Of a DNA stretch of 5,892 bases, positions 1 through 4,869 are shown piece after piece. A program made the position numbers and the translations under genes. The stretch comes from an uncultured Oscillospiraceae bacterium. GTDB taxonomy: Bacteria; Bacillota; Clostridia; Oscillospirales; Oscillospiraceae. Below the pieces are notes generated by a model, which was given only the letters and a program-made list of their open reading frames with translations, was not told the DNA's origin and ran no database searches. The stretch is taken from assembly GCA_958426425.1 (NCBI GenBank), contig CATZYY010000148.1, positions 1-5,892 on the forward strand, written 5' to 3'. Numbering within the stretch: the stretch's first letter is position 1; the number at the start of each line of letters is the position of its first letter.

Positions 1-367
1 CGGTATTATCAGCGCCACCGAGACCGAGGTGGCCCCCAGCGACCAGGAGGAGGTCTCCGGTACCCTTGCTGAGATCCGCACTGCCGTTATGGATGGCAAC
101 TCCTACTACTTCCTCCGTCTGGAGGGCGATGAGACCTTCTACGCCGTCAGCGCAGCGGAGAGCCCCCTGGCTGTAATCCTAAATGTGGGAGACCAGGTCA
201 CCATCACTTACACCGCCGGCACCGGCAGCATCCTCTCCGGTGCCCAGGTCCACCGGGTGGACCAGCCCGATGAGGAGATCACCCTGCCGCTGCCTCAGGA
301 GGAGGCAGCTCTGCCGGAGGCATCCATGGAGACCTTGCCGGACCAGACGGCGGACATGGCCGCCTGA
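1..367 (+). CDS. C-terminal part of an unrecognised protein, possibly exported
   Basis: The reading frame is open from base 2 to a TGA at 365-367, and the gene very probably starts upstream of the window. A GTG at 29 is in frame but has no convincing ribosome site, and the residues before it (GIISATETE) read on naturally. About 70 residues (VSGTLAEIR to SGAQVHRVD) alternate hydrophobic and polar residues with Gly turns (SYYFLRLEGDETFYAV, GDQVTITYTAG), which suggests a small beta-barrel, perhaps OB-like. A Pro/Glu-rich acidic tail of about 30 residues follows and ends DMAA. Such a domain with a low-complexity tail fits a cell-surface protein or lipoprotein, but the N-terminus that would show a signal peptide is missing. 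I do not recognise the family. The next gene starts 35 bases downstream on the same strand with no terminator between, so the two are probably co-transcribed. Confidence 0.75.
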   Translation, partial: GIISATETEVAPSDQEEVSGTLAEIRTAVMDGNSYYFLRLEGDETFYAVSAAESPLAVILNVGDQVTITYTAGTGSILSGAQVHRVDQPDEEITLPLPQEEAALPEASMETLPDQTADMAA

Positions 368-402
368 GGGGCGGATCATACAGACAGAAAGAAGGAATAT
401 TC

Positions 403-960
403 ATGGGAGCTCTTCAGGAATTCGTATCTCTGCTGACCGGAACCTTTGATAACCGCGCCCAGCTGGCCGACCTGGAAACTCGGGGAATTACCGGCTATCC
501 TGTGGCCCGCCATGTGAACACCGTCCTCAACGACCGCATGGACGGCCTGCCGGAGAACTTTGACGGTGTCTTTATGCTGGAGGAGAGCGATTATACTGTA
601 AACGGCCGCACCAACCCCATGCCCCACCTGTTCCTGTTCACCCTGGAATCGGACGGCCGGGTGAAGCTGACCAGCTACGACATGCCCGCCGGCTATACAA
701 AGGAGACCTTCCGGGCGGAGAGCCTGGGCCGTCTGAACTACGATGACCTGACCCCCTCCGCCAAGTTCACCCCCGCCCTCTATGAAGAAAAGGACGGCGG
801 CTGGGAAGGCGGCAGCGAGAGCATGTTCACCCCGGTGCTGAAATTTACCCTGTGGGAGCGGTTCACCCCGGAGGTGCTGATTGTCTCTGAGTCCATGGAG
901 ATGAACGGCAAGCGGACCTTCGGCTATGACTTGCCGCTGGAGTACCGCCGCTGTCTTTGA
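403..960 (+). CDS. 185-residue hypothetical protein with a weak CpcT/CpeT-like pattern
   Basis: The ATG at 403 is preceded by AGAAGGA at 390-396 with a 6-base spacing, which fixes the start. The protein is soluble, with no signal peptide or membrane segment. Its layout recalls the CpcT/CpeT family of beta-barrel proteins: an N-terminal GTFDNRAQ stretch (residues 13-20, compare the family's G-f-s-N-x-x-Q signature), a middle FMLEESDYTV segment, a predicted strand LFLFTLESDGRVKLTSY, and a C-terminal run in which LIVSESMEMNGKRTFGYDLPLEYRR resembles the family's final strands. This comparison is from memory and is weak. No bilin-related neighbour is present, and a non-phototroph would not use it as a phycobilin lyase. 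It follows the preceding gene by 35 bases and is followed by a strong terminator, so it is the last gene of its transcript. The coding call is firm; the function is unknown. Confidence 0.85.
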   Translation: MGALQEFVSLLTGTFDNRAQLADLETRGITGYPVARHVNTVLNDRMDGLPENFDGVFMLEESDYTVNGRTNPMPHLFLFTLESDGRVKLTSYDMPAGYTKETFRAESLGRLNYDDLTPSAKFTPALYEEKDGGWEGGSESMFTPVLKFTLWERFTPEVLIVSESMEMNGKRTFGYDLPLEYRRCL

Positions 961-1020
961 GCCCGGAACATGCGGGAATGAAAGCGGCGCGAACGATTTA
1001 ATCTGAAATCTGAACTTAAG

Positions 1021-1051
1021 AAAAGGCCGCCCCGGAGGGCGGCCTTTTTTT
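1021..1051 (+). terminator. Strong intrinsic terminator after the 403-960 gene
   Basis: The arms GGCCGCCC (1025-1032) and GGGCGGCC (1037-1044) pair perfectly around a CGGA tetraloop. AAAA before the stem can extend pairing into the seven T residues that follow (1045-1051). This is a textbook rho-independent terminator and separates the upstream gene pair from the aminotransferase promoter. Confidence 0.95.
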
Positions 1052-1074
1052 GAAGAGAATTCCAGAGTGGGACG

Positions 1075-1103
1075 TTGACATCCCTCCGGGCGGCGGATAT
1101 ACT
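1075..1103 (+). promoter_or_regulatory. Near-consensus housekeeping-sigma promoter for the aminotransferase gene
   Basis: TTGACA at 1075-1080 (6/6 match) is followed after exactly 17 bases by TATACT at 1098-1103 (5/6 match to TATAAT). It lies 24 bases past the upstream terminator and 30 bases before the ATG at 1134, which predicts transcription starting near 1109-1111 and a leader of about 24 bases. Because translation cannot begin ahead of this promoter, the in-frame ATG at 1050 is not the gene start. Confidence 0.9.
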
Positions 1104-1118
1104 GGACACCATGAGAAA

Positions 1119-1124
1119 AAGGAG
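1119..1124 (+). promoter_or_regulatory. Ribosome binding site that fixes the aminotransferase start
   Basis: AAGGAG at 1119-1124, inside a purine run GAGAAAAAGGAG, sits 9 bases before the ATG at 1134. No comparable site precedes the in-frame ATG at 1050. Confidence 0.85.
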
Positions 1125-1133
1125 CGTGTACCC

Positions 1134-2270
1134 ATGGAACTGAGTATGAACGATGCGGTGATGAACGTACAGCTGTCCGGCATCCGCCGCTTTACCTATC
1201 TGGTGCGGGCCACCCCCGGCGCCTGCGCATTAACCATCGGGGAGCCGGACCAGAATACCCCGGACTCCATCAAGGAGGCCGCCAAGGCCGCTCTGGATGC
1301 CGACGACACCCACTATCCCCCCGGTAACGGGTATCCCTATCTGCTGGAGGCCATCTCCAAATTCGAGGCGGAGCAGCATGGCCTGCACTATGCGCCCGAT
1401 GAGATCATGGTGACTGTGGGGGCCACGGAGGCCATTTCCACAGCCTTTCACACCCTGCTGAACCCCGGAGACGAGGTCATCATCCCCACGCCCGCCTTCG
1501 GATTGTACGAGGCCCTTGTCCGGCTGTGCCGGGCGGTGCCGGTGTTTCTGCCTACGGAAGTCAGCGGCTTCCAGATCGACGCCGGGGCCCTGGCGTCGGT
1601 TCTGACGCCCCGGACCAAGGCCATTGTGCTGACCTCTCCCAACAACCCCACCGGCTGCGTGTACAATCGGGAGACCCTGGGCGCCGTCCACGCCCTGTTG
1701 AAGGACCGGCCGGTATTCGTGATCTGCGACGACGTGTACCGGACCCTGACCTACACGGAGGACTACCACAGCTTTGCCGAGTACACGGACATGCGGGACC
1801 GGATTGTGGTGGTCCAGAGTTTCTCCAAGCCCTACGCCATGACCGGCTGGCGGGTGGGCTACGTCATGGCGGACGCGGCGGTAAAGGGCCGCATGGAGGT
1901 GGTCCACCAGTACGCCGTCACCTCCGTTCCCGCCTTCATTCAGCCCGCCTGCCTCAAGGCCCTGGAGACAGATACCACGCCCATGGTGGAGACCTTCCGC
2001 CGCCGCCGGGACTATGTGTTTAAGCGGCTGATGGATATGGGTCTTCCTGTACAGGAGCCCCAGGGGGCCTTTTATGTGTTTGTGGACCTGCGGAAGTTTG
2101 GCATGGACTCCGTCACCTTCTGTGAGCGGATGCTGAAGGAGAGTTTGGTGGGCATCATTCCCGGCGTCTATTTCGGCACCGAGGGATACGCCCGCCTGTC
2201 CTACTGCTATTCCGACGCGGACCTGAAAGAGGGCCTGGACCGGATGGAGCGGTTTATCAAGGGACTGTAA
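1134..2270 (+). CDS. patA: PLP-dependent class I/II aminotransferase, probably N-acetyl-L,L-diaminopimelate aminotransferase (PatA-like)
   Basis: This is a complete 378-residue fold-type I aminotransferase. Visible active-site features are NNPTG at 170-174 (PLP-binding Asn171), CDDVY at 198-202 (Asp199 and Tyr202), SFSKPYAMTGWR with the Schiff-base Lys232 and phosphate-binding Arg240, and ARLSY with substrate-carboxylate Arg354. Several stretches agree with my recollection of Bacillus subtilis PatA: an N-terminal LSGIRRF, LTIGEPDQNTP, the HQYAVTS region, RRRDYVFKRLMDMGL, GAFYVF and the IIPGVYFG...EGYARLSY end. PatA transaminates N-acetyl-2-amino-6-oxopimelate using glutamate in the acetylase lysine route. 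dapH and dapB of that route lie in this window on the other strand, which supports the assignment. The start at 1134 follows from the promoter and ribosome site. A general aspartate/aromatic aminotransferase is the alternative. The class is certain; the exact substrate is likely but inferred. Confidence 0.9.
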   Translation: MELSMNDAVMNVQLSGIRRFTYLVRATPGACALTIGEPDQNTPDSIKEAAKAALDADDTHYPPGNGYPYLLEAISKFEAEQHGLHYAPDEIMVTVGATEAISTAFHTLLNPGDEVIIPTPAFGLYEALVRLCRAVPVFLPTEVSGFQIDAGALASVLTPRTKAIVLTSPNNPTGCVYNRETLGAVHALLKDRPVFVICDDVYRTLTYTEDYHSFAEYTDMRDRIVVVQSFSKPYAMTGWRVGYVMADAAVKGRMEVVHQYAVTSVPAFIQPACLKALETDTTPMVETFRRRRDYVFKRLMDMGLPVQEPQGAFYVFVDLRKFGMDSVTFCERMLKESLVGIIPGVYFGTEGYARLSYCYSDADLKEGLDRMERFIKGL

Positions 2271-2280
2271 AATAGGCGCC

Positions 2281-2303
2281 GGCGCCGTGGGCCACACGGC
2301 GCC
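2281..2303. other. GC-rich stem-loop just after the aminotransferase stop
   Basis: GGCGCCGTG (2281-2289) and CACGGCGCC (2295-2303) form a perfect 9-bp stem with a GGCCA loop, 10 bases after the stop codon. GGCGCC also occurs just before it (2275-2280) and could pair alternatively. No T-run follows, so it is not a canonical terminator by itself. It may stabilise the 3' end or assist the hairpin at 2326-2355. Confidence 0.6.
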
Positions 2304-2325
2304 TCATGGAAGACGCAACGTATTT

Positions 2326-2357
2326 AGCAGGCCGCCCCTTTCAGGGCGGCCTGCTTT
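2326..2357 (+). terminator. Hairpin terminator shared by two convergent genes
   Basis: AGCAGGCCGCCC (2326-2337) pairs perfectly over 12 bp with GGGCGGCCTGCT (2344-2355) around a CTTTCA loop. On the + strand only a short TTT follows, and on the - strand the flank is AAATACG, so termination rests on the very stable stem. It begins 6 bases beyond the stop of the - strand oxidoreductase gene and 55 bases beyond the aminotransferase stop, so it probably serves both. Confidence 0.75.
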
Positions 2358-2361
2358 GCAT

Positions 2362-3381
2362 TCAGGGCAGATGGATCTGCACCGGACGGCCGGTGCGCCA
2401 GGCCTCGGTGGTGGCGTAGCCCACGGCGGTGGACCGGACGCCGTCATAGACGGTGGTGCCGGGCGTTCTCCCGGTGCGGACGCAGTCCACAAACTCCTGC
2501 ATCTCCAGCAGGTAGGCCTCCCGGAACCGCTCCGGGAAGGATGCCACGCACTCGGCCCGGACACCGCCGGGACCGTAGACCCGGGCAAGATTTTTCTCCG
2601 GCACGGCGGAGATCCGCAGCGTCCCCTCGGTCCCCACGATCTCCGTCTCCACGTGGTAGCCGTAGGGGCAGGCGCGGCCCAGGTGGATGGTGCCCATGGC
2701 GCCGTTTTGGAACTTGAACACCGCAAGACCCGTCTCGTCGTCCCCGGCCTGCCGGAACTCCGGGTGCTTGAAGGTGGCGCCCAGGGCGTAGACCTCCGCC
2801 GCCTCGCTGCCCAGGAACCAGCGCATCAGGTCGATATCGTGGATGCCGGCGTCCAGGAAGATGCCGCCGGAGTTCTTGCAGAAGCGGATGGCGTCCTCCA
2901 CCACCGCCTCCGGGTCCAGGCCCGTGGCTTTCACCAGATAGGGCGTGCCGATGACGCCCGCCTCCACCTGCCGCTTGGCGTAAGCGTAGGAGGGGTCGTA
3001 CCGCCGCATGAAGCCCAGCATGAACGTCAGCTCCGGGTGCCGCTCCACTGCCGCCTGGGCCTGGAGGCACTGGTCCAGATTTACGCCCAAAGGTTTTTCA
3101 GAGAAGACGTGCTTCCCAGCATCCAGGGCGGCGGCGATCTGCCAGCAGTGCTCCGAGGAGGTGGAGATGATGGCCACGGCGTCCATGTCCGCCTCCGAGA
3201 GCATCTGGTTGAAATCCGTGTAGAGGGCCGTGACGCCCAGCTGCCGGGCAAAGGCCACGGTCTCCGGCCGGGTGGTGCAGGCGGCTACCAGTTGGGCACC
3301 GGGAATCTTGCAGGCGATGTTCTCCGCGTGGACCCGGCCCAGGCGGCCCAGGCCCACAATGCCGATGCGCAGGGTATCCAT
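2362..3381 (-). CDS. Gfo/Idh/MocA-family NAD(P)-dependent oxidoreductase, inositol 2-dehydrogenase-like
   Basis: The protein has 339 residues, a normal family length. Near its N-terminus is the Rossmann dinucleotide site IGIVGLGRLG (GxGxxG at residues 10-15). The family motif EKP at 95-97 includes the presumed catalytic Lys96, and GGIFLDAGIHDID at 172-184 supplies the other expected active-site residues, Asp177 and His181. GFMRRYDPSY (123-132) and the ACPYGYHVETEIVGTEG region (237-253) are typical of the inositol 2-dehydrogenase-like branch. It should oxidise a hydroxyl of a sugar or cyclitol to a ketone with NAD(P). The substrate cannot be read from sequence, and no other inositol-catabolism gene is nearby, so I give no iolG symbol. 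The start at 3381 is chosen for its AGGAGGAG site; longer in-frame starts would read into the upstream terminator. That terminator lies only 38 bases upstream and no promoter is evident. Confidence 0.93.
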   Translation of the reverse strand: MDTLRIGIVGLGRLGRVHAENIACKIPGAQLVAACTTRPETVAFARQLGVTALYTDFNQMLSEADMDAVAIISTSSEHCWQIAAALDAGKHVFSEKPLGVNLDQCLQAQAAVERHPELTFMLGFMRRYDPSYAYAKRQVEAGVIGTPYLVKATGLDPEAVVEDAIRFCKNSGGIFLDAGIHDIDLMRWFLGSEAAEVYALGATFKHPEFRQAGDDETGLAVFKFQNGAMGTIHLGRACPYGYHVETEIVGTEGTLRISAVPEKNLARVYGPGGVRAECVASFPERFREAYLLEMQEFVDCVRTGRTPGTTVYDGVRSTAVGYATTEAWRTGRPVQIHLP

Positions 3382-3387
3382 AGTGAT

Positions 3388-3395
3388 CTCCTCCT
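3388..3395 (-). promoter_or_regulatory. Strong ribosome binding site that fixes the oxidoreductase start
   Basis: On the - strand AGGAGGAG ends 6 bases before the ATG at 3381. This favours MDTLRIGIVG as the N-terminus over the in-frame ATGs at 3402 and 3456, and places the Rossmann strand at the usual distance from the start. Confidence 0.85.
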
Positions 3396-3418
3396 GTTTC
3401 ATTTCAGATCCGTTTTTG

Positions 3419-3445
3419 AAAAAAGGCCGCCCAGAGGGCGGCCTT
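3419..3445 (-). terminator. Intrinsic terminator after the MBL-fold hydrolase gene
   Basis: Read on the - strand, AAGGCCGCCC, loop TCT, then GGGCGGCCTT is followed by an unbroken T-run (rc of 3419-3424). The 8-bp core arms are at 3425-3432 and 3436-3443. It starts about 8 bases after the hydrolase stop codon and ends 38 bases before the oxidoreductase ATG. Confidence 0.92.
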
Positions 3446-3452
3446 ATGAGGT

Positions 3453-4403
3453 TCATTCCACTTCCAGATGGACAGATTCGTGATAGGCAGGCTCCACCAG
3501 GCCGGGAATCTCCACAGCGTCAGTGAAATACACCTCCGGCACCTCCTCCTTCAGCAATGAGACAATGTAGGGGTGAGGCCGCTCATCGGGACGATGGGCG
3601 GCCACGCAGACCACCGCTGTTCGGGGCTTGAGCATGTGCAGCAGTTTCCGGGTGGTGGAGGACAGGGAGGCATGGTGGGGCACCTTTAAAATATCGCAGG
3701 GGCTGGTACTGGCGGTCTCCCACACGTGGGCGTAGGCGTCGCCGCCCAGGACGATCTCCTTTCCATGGTAATACAGCCGCTGGCGCAGGCTGGATACGTT
3801 CATGGATTTGCCCCAGTGGATCAGGTCGTAGCCGTTCCGCTCCCCCCGGAAGACCGCGTCGTAAACCTCCTTCTGCCGGGGATACAGGGCCGGCTCGCCG
3901 CAGAGGATGTCCAGGGACAGATTCTCCGTCAGCTGCCGGTGTTCTGTCCGGTCGCCCGGCAGTACGGTGGTCCGTTGGATGCGGCCCGGGTGGGTCCGCA
4001 GGGCGGCGGTGTACATCTCTACGCAGCGCATCAGATTCCGGGCGGCCCGGGGCAGAGTCATGTCGCTGTCCGGGTCTATGGGCGGAGCGCCCTCCGGCGG
4101 CAGGTAGGTGCACACCAGCTCGTCCACCGTCACTGCGTCCAGCACCCGGCCCAGGCCGCCGATGTGGTCCCGGTGGTAGTGGGTCACCAGCAGCAGGTCC
4201 AGGTGGGTGACGCCGTTTTTGCGGAGGAAGTCCCCGGCGTAGATGCGGCGTGAGCGGTCATCCTCCAGCGGCGGGTGGTCGTCCCGCACCAGGCAGTCGT
4301 GACCGCAGTCCACCAGCATGGCGAAGATCTGCCGCTTTCCTTCCATCTCCCGGATCAGAATGGAGTCGCCGTTGCCCACGTTGATGAAGTCCAGTACCAG
4401 CAT
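3453..4403 (-). CDS. Soluble metallo-beta-lactamase-fold hydrolase related to the ComEC/Rec2 MBL domain
   Basis: This is a 316-residue protein of the metallo-beta-lactamase superfamily. The metal-binding signature THYHRDHIGG (74-83) supplies His75, His77, Asp79 and His80. VDCG (31-34), LGGDA (219-223, metal ligand Asp222) and LKVPHHASLSS (239-249, His243/His244) complete the site. The opening LDFINVGNGDSILI and the late KVPHHAS segment match the pattern I recall for the extracellular MBL domain of the DNA-uptake channel ComEC/Rec2 (D/N-VG-x-GD-x-ILI and KV-x-HHGS). This protein has neither the competence membrane domain nor a signal peptide, so it is a stand-alone cytosolic enzyme. The substrate is unknown; a phosphodiester or nucleotide bond is plausible by family. 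The start at 4403 is chosen because it opens the fold correctly and has AGAAGGGGG (4411-4419) 7 bases before it; upstream in-frame sequence is AT-rich promoter DNA. Confidence 0.9.
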   Translation of the reverse strand: MLVLDFINVGNGDSILIREMEGKRQIFAMLVDCGHDCLVRDDHPPLEDDRSRRIYAGDFLRKNGVTHLDLLLVTHYHRDHIGGLGRVLDAVTVDELVCTYLPPEGAPPIDPDSDMTLPRAARNLMRCVEMYTAALRTHPGRIQRTTVLPGDRTEHRQLTENLSLDILCGEPALYPRQKEVYDAVFRGERNGYDLIHWGKSMNVSSLRQRLYYHGKEIVLGGDAYAHVWETASTSPCDILKVPHHASLSSTTRKLLHMLKPRTAVVCVAAHRPDERPHPYIVSLLKEEVPEVYFTDAVEIPGLVEPAYHESVHLEVE

Positions 4404-4446
4404 CCTCAGGCCCCCTTCTGTATGTTCAGTTGAATGGTTGGTATTA

Positions 4447-4475
4447 AGAATAGCACAATTTACCAATGGCCGCAA
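4447..4475 (-). promoter_or_regulatory. Probable promoter of the MBL-fold hydrolase gene
   Basis: Read on the - strand, TTGCGG (4475-4470) is followed after 17 bases by TATTCT (4452-4447). The match to consensus is partial (3/6 and 4/6), but spacing is ideal, the region is clearly AT-rich compared with the genes around it, and the predicted start near 4440 leaves a leader of about 37 bases. Confidence 0.5.
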
Positions 4476-4591
4476 CGAAAACCGCAAACGCTTTCTGCCA
4501 AAATTCCGCCTGAAAATTTGACAGGTTGGCAAAAGATCACGCAAAATTTTCGCCCCCTCACGAATTGCTCCAGAATGCGGAAAAAGACGTG

Positions 4592-4621
4592 AAAAAAGAG
4601 GGCCCCGGAAGGGGGCCCTCT
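4592..4621 (-). terminator. Distal terminator of the dapB-dapH transcript (repeat copy 1)
   Basis: Perfect 10-bp stem: AGAGGGCCCC (4597-4606) with GGGGCCCTCT (4612-4621), 5-base loop. On the - strand the stem is followed by a six-T run (rc of 4592-4597), so it acts on leftward transcripts such as dapBH. The hairpin is nearly identical to that at 4825-4851, which lacks a T-run. Confidence 0.9.
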
Positions 4622-4675
4622 GAGACTGTCGAAAAAGAGGAAAGACTTGCGCGACGGGAAGGAAGAGAGTTACGA

Positions 4676-4698
4676 GAGGAACCCAGGAAGGGTTCCTC
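4676..4698. repeat. Stem-loop within the structured repeat
   Basis: GAGGAACCC (4676-4684) pairs perfectly with GGGTTCCTC (4690-4698) around an AGGAA loop. It has no T-run on either side. Confidence 0.75.
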
Positions 4699-4706
4699 AA
4701 GGTGAA

Positions 4707-4723
4707 TTGCCGCAAAGCGGCAA
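4707..4723. repeat. Short stem-loop within the structured repeat
   Basis: TTGCCGC (4707-4713) pairs with GCGGCAA (4717-4723) around an AAA loop: a perfect 7-bp stem 8 bases beyond the previous hairpin. Confidence 0.65.
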
Positions 4724-4757
4724 GAGATGGTGGCCTGGGCCATTCGTTTTTAATAAT

Positions 4758-4791
4758 AAGTTTTTTGAACCTTTAAAGGTTCAAAAAACTT
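4758..4791. repeat. Perfect 34-base palindrome
   Basis: The 17-base arm AAGTTTTTTGAACCTTT (4758-4774) is followed with no spacer by its exact reverse complement (4775-4791). It is AT-rich, unlike the surrounding GC-rich hairpins, and is separated from the next inverted repeat by one base (G4792). Confidence 0.9.
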
Positions 4792-4792
4792 G

Positions 4793-4827
4793 CTCAGCGT
4801 GTCGAAAAGTCTTTTCGACACGCTGAG
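4793..4827. repeat. Near-perfect palindrome with 17-bp arms and a one-base centre
   Basis: CTCAGCGTGTCGAAAAG (4793-4809) is mirrored exactly at 4811-4827 around T4810. The core TGTCGAAAA also occurs at 4627-4635 at the far end of the element. Its right arm overlaps the first bases of the proximal terminator-like hairpin at 4825-4851. Confidence 0.9.
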
Positions 4828-4851
4828 AGGGCCCCGGAAGGGGGGCCTCTC
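4825..4851 (-). terminator. Proximal terminator-like hairpin after dapH (repeat copy 2)
   Basis: GAGAGG (4825-4830) pairs with CCTCTC (4846-4851) and CCCC (4832-4835) with GGGG (4842-4845), with G4831 bulged. It lies about 19 bases after the dapH stop, where a terminator would be expected. On the - strand it is followed by CAGCGTGTCG rather than Ts, so it probably terminates poorly alone. The T-run is found only after the matching copy at 4597-4621. Confidence 0.65.
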
Positions 4852-4869
4852 CTGTGAGTTGGCCTTTCG

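Larger units (their letters stand above)
4597..4850. repeat. Structured repeat unit bracketed by duplicated hairpins (possible MITE/REP-like element)
   Basis: The 25 bases at 4597-4621 recur at 4826-4850 in the same orientation with one difference (C4616 versus G4845). The interval has imperfect inverted ends: CTCTGAGACTGTCGAAAA at 4618-4635 and, read in reverse complement from 4829 to 4812, CTCTCAGCGTGTCGAAAA, matching at 15 of 18 positions. Inside are four hairpins or palindromes: 4676-4698, 4707-4723, 4758-4791 and 4793-4827. There is no transposase gene and no credible coding frame. Short length, inverted ends, duplicated flanks and dense internal palindromes fit a non-autonomous mobile repeat or a REP-like cluster. 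The alternative is a locally grown terminator array. The repeats are seen directly; mobility is inferred. Confidence 0.55.
4404..4869. other. 466-base intergenic region with a promoter part and a structured repeat part
   Basis: No supported gene lies here. Positions 4404-4436 hold the leader and ribosome site of the hydrolase, and 4437-4560 is an AT-rich patch with its likely promoter. From 4592 to 4851 the sequence is dominated by inverted repeats, described separately. A 61-codon - strand frame from 4743 spans several hairpins and has no ribosome site, so I do not call it. Confidence 0.8.

Noticed and set aside
1050..1133. 28-codon N-terminal extension of the aminotransferase
   Set aside because: It would start ahead of a near-consensus promoter and inside the tail of a terminator; AAGGAG before 1134 gives the proper start.
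1230..2297. Long - strand open frame (355 codons) opposite the aminotransferase gene
   Set aside because: It is the antisense shadow of a gene with clear catalytic motifs. Its His/Gly-rich composition is typical of GC-rich reverse frames, and no ribosome site precedes it.
2287..3483. Long + strand open frame (398 codons) opposite the oxidoreductase gene
   Set aside because: It begins in a terminator zone and runs antisense to a complete Rossmann enzyme. Composition is Arg/Gly/His-rich with no recognisable domain.
4518..4550. TTGACA on the + strand at 4518-4523 as a possible rightward promoter
   Set aside because: No -10 box occurs at 16-18 bases, and no + strand gene lies downstream.
4404..4715. 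104-codon N-terminal extension of the MBL-fold hydrolase
   Set aside because: It reads through AT-rich promoter DNA and a terminator hairpin; the conserved fold starts at MLVLDFINVG (4403).
4558..4743. 61-codon - strand frame inside the structured repeat
   Set aside because: It has no ribosome site, spans three hairpins and the terminator T-run, and has a Ser/Arg/Pro-rich composition unlike the real genes. It would become interesting only if conserved among copies of the repeat.
4404..4869. Lysine riboswitch or T-box near the dap genes
   Set aside because: The region is downstream of dapBH, not in its leader, and shows simple hairpins rather than a riboswitch layout. The dap leader is outside the window.
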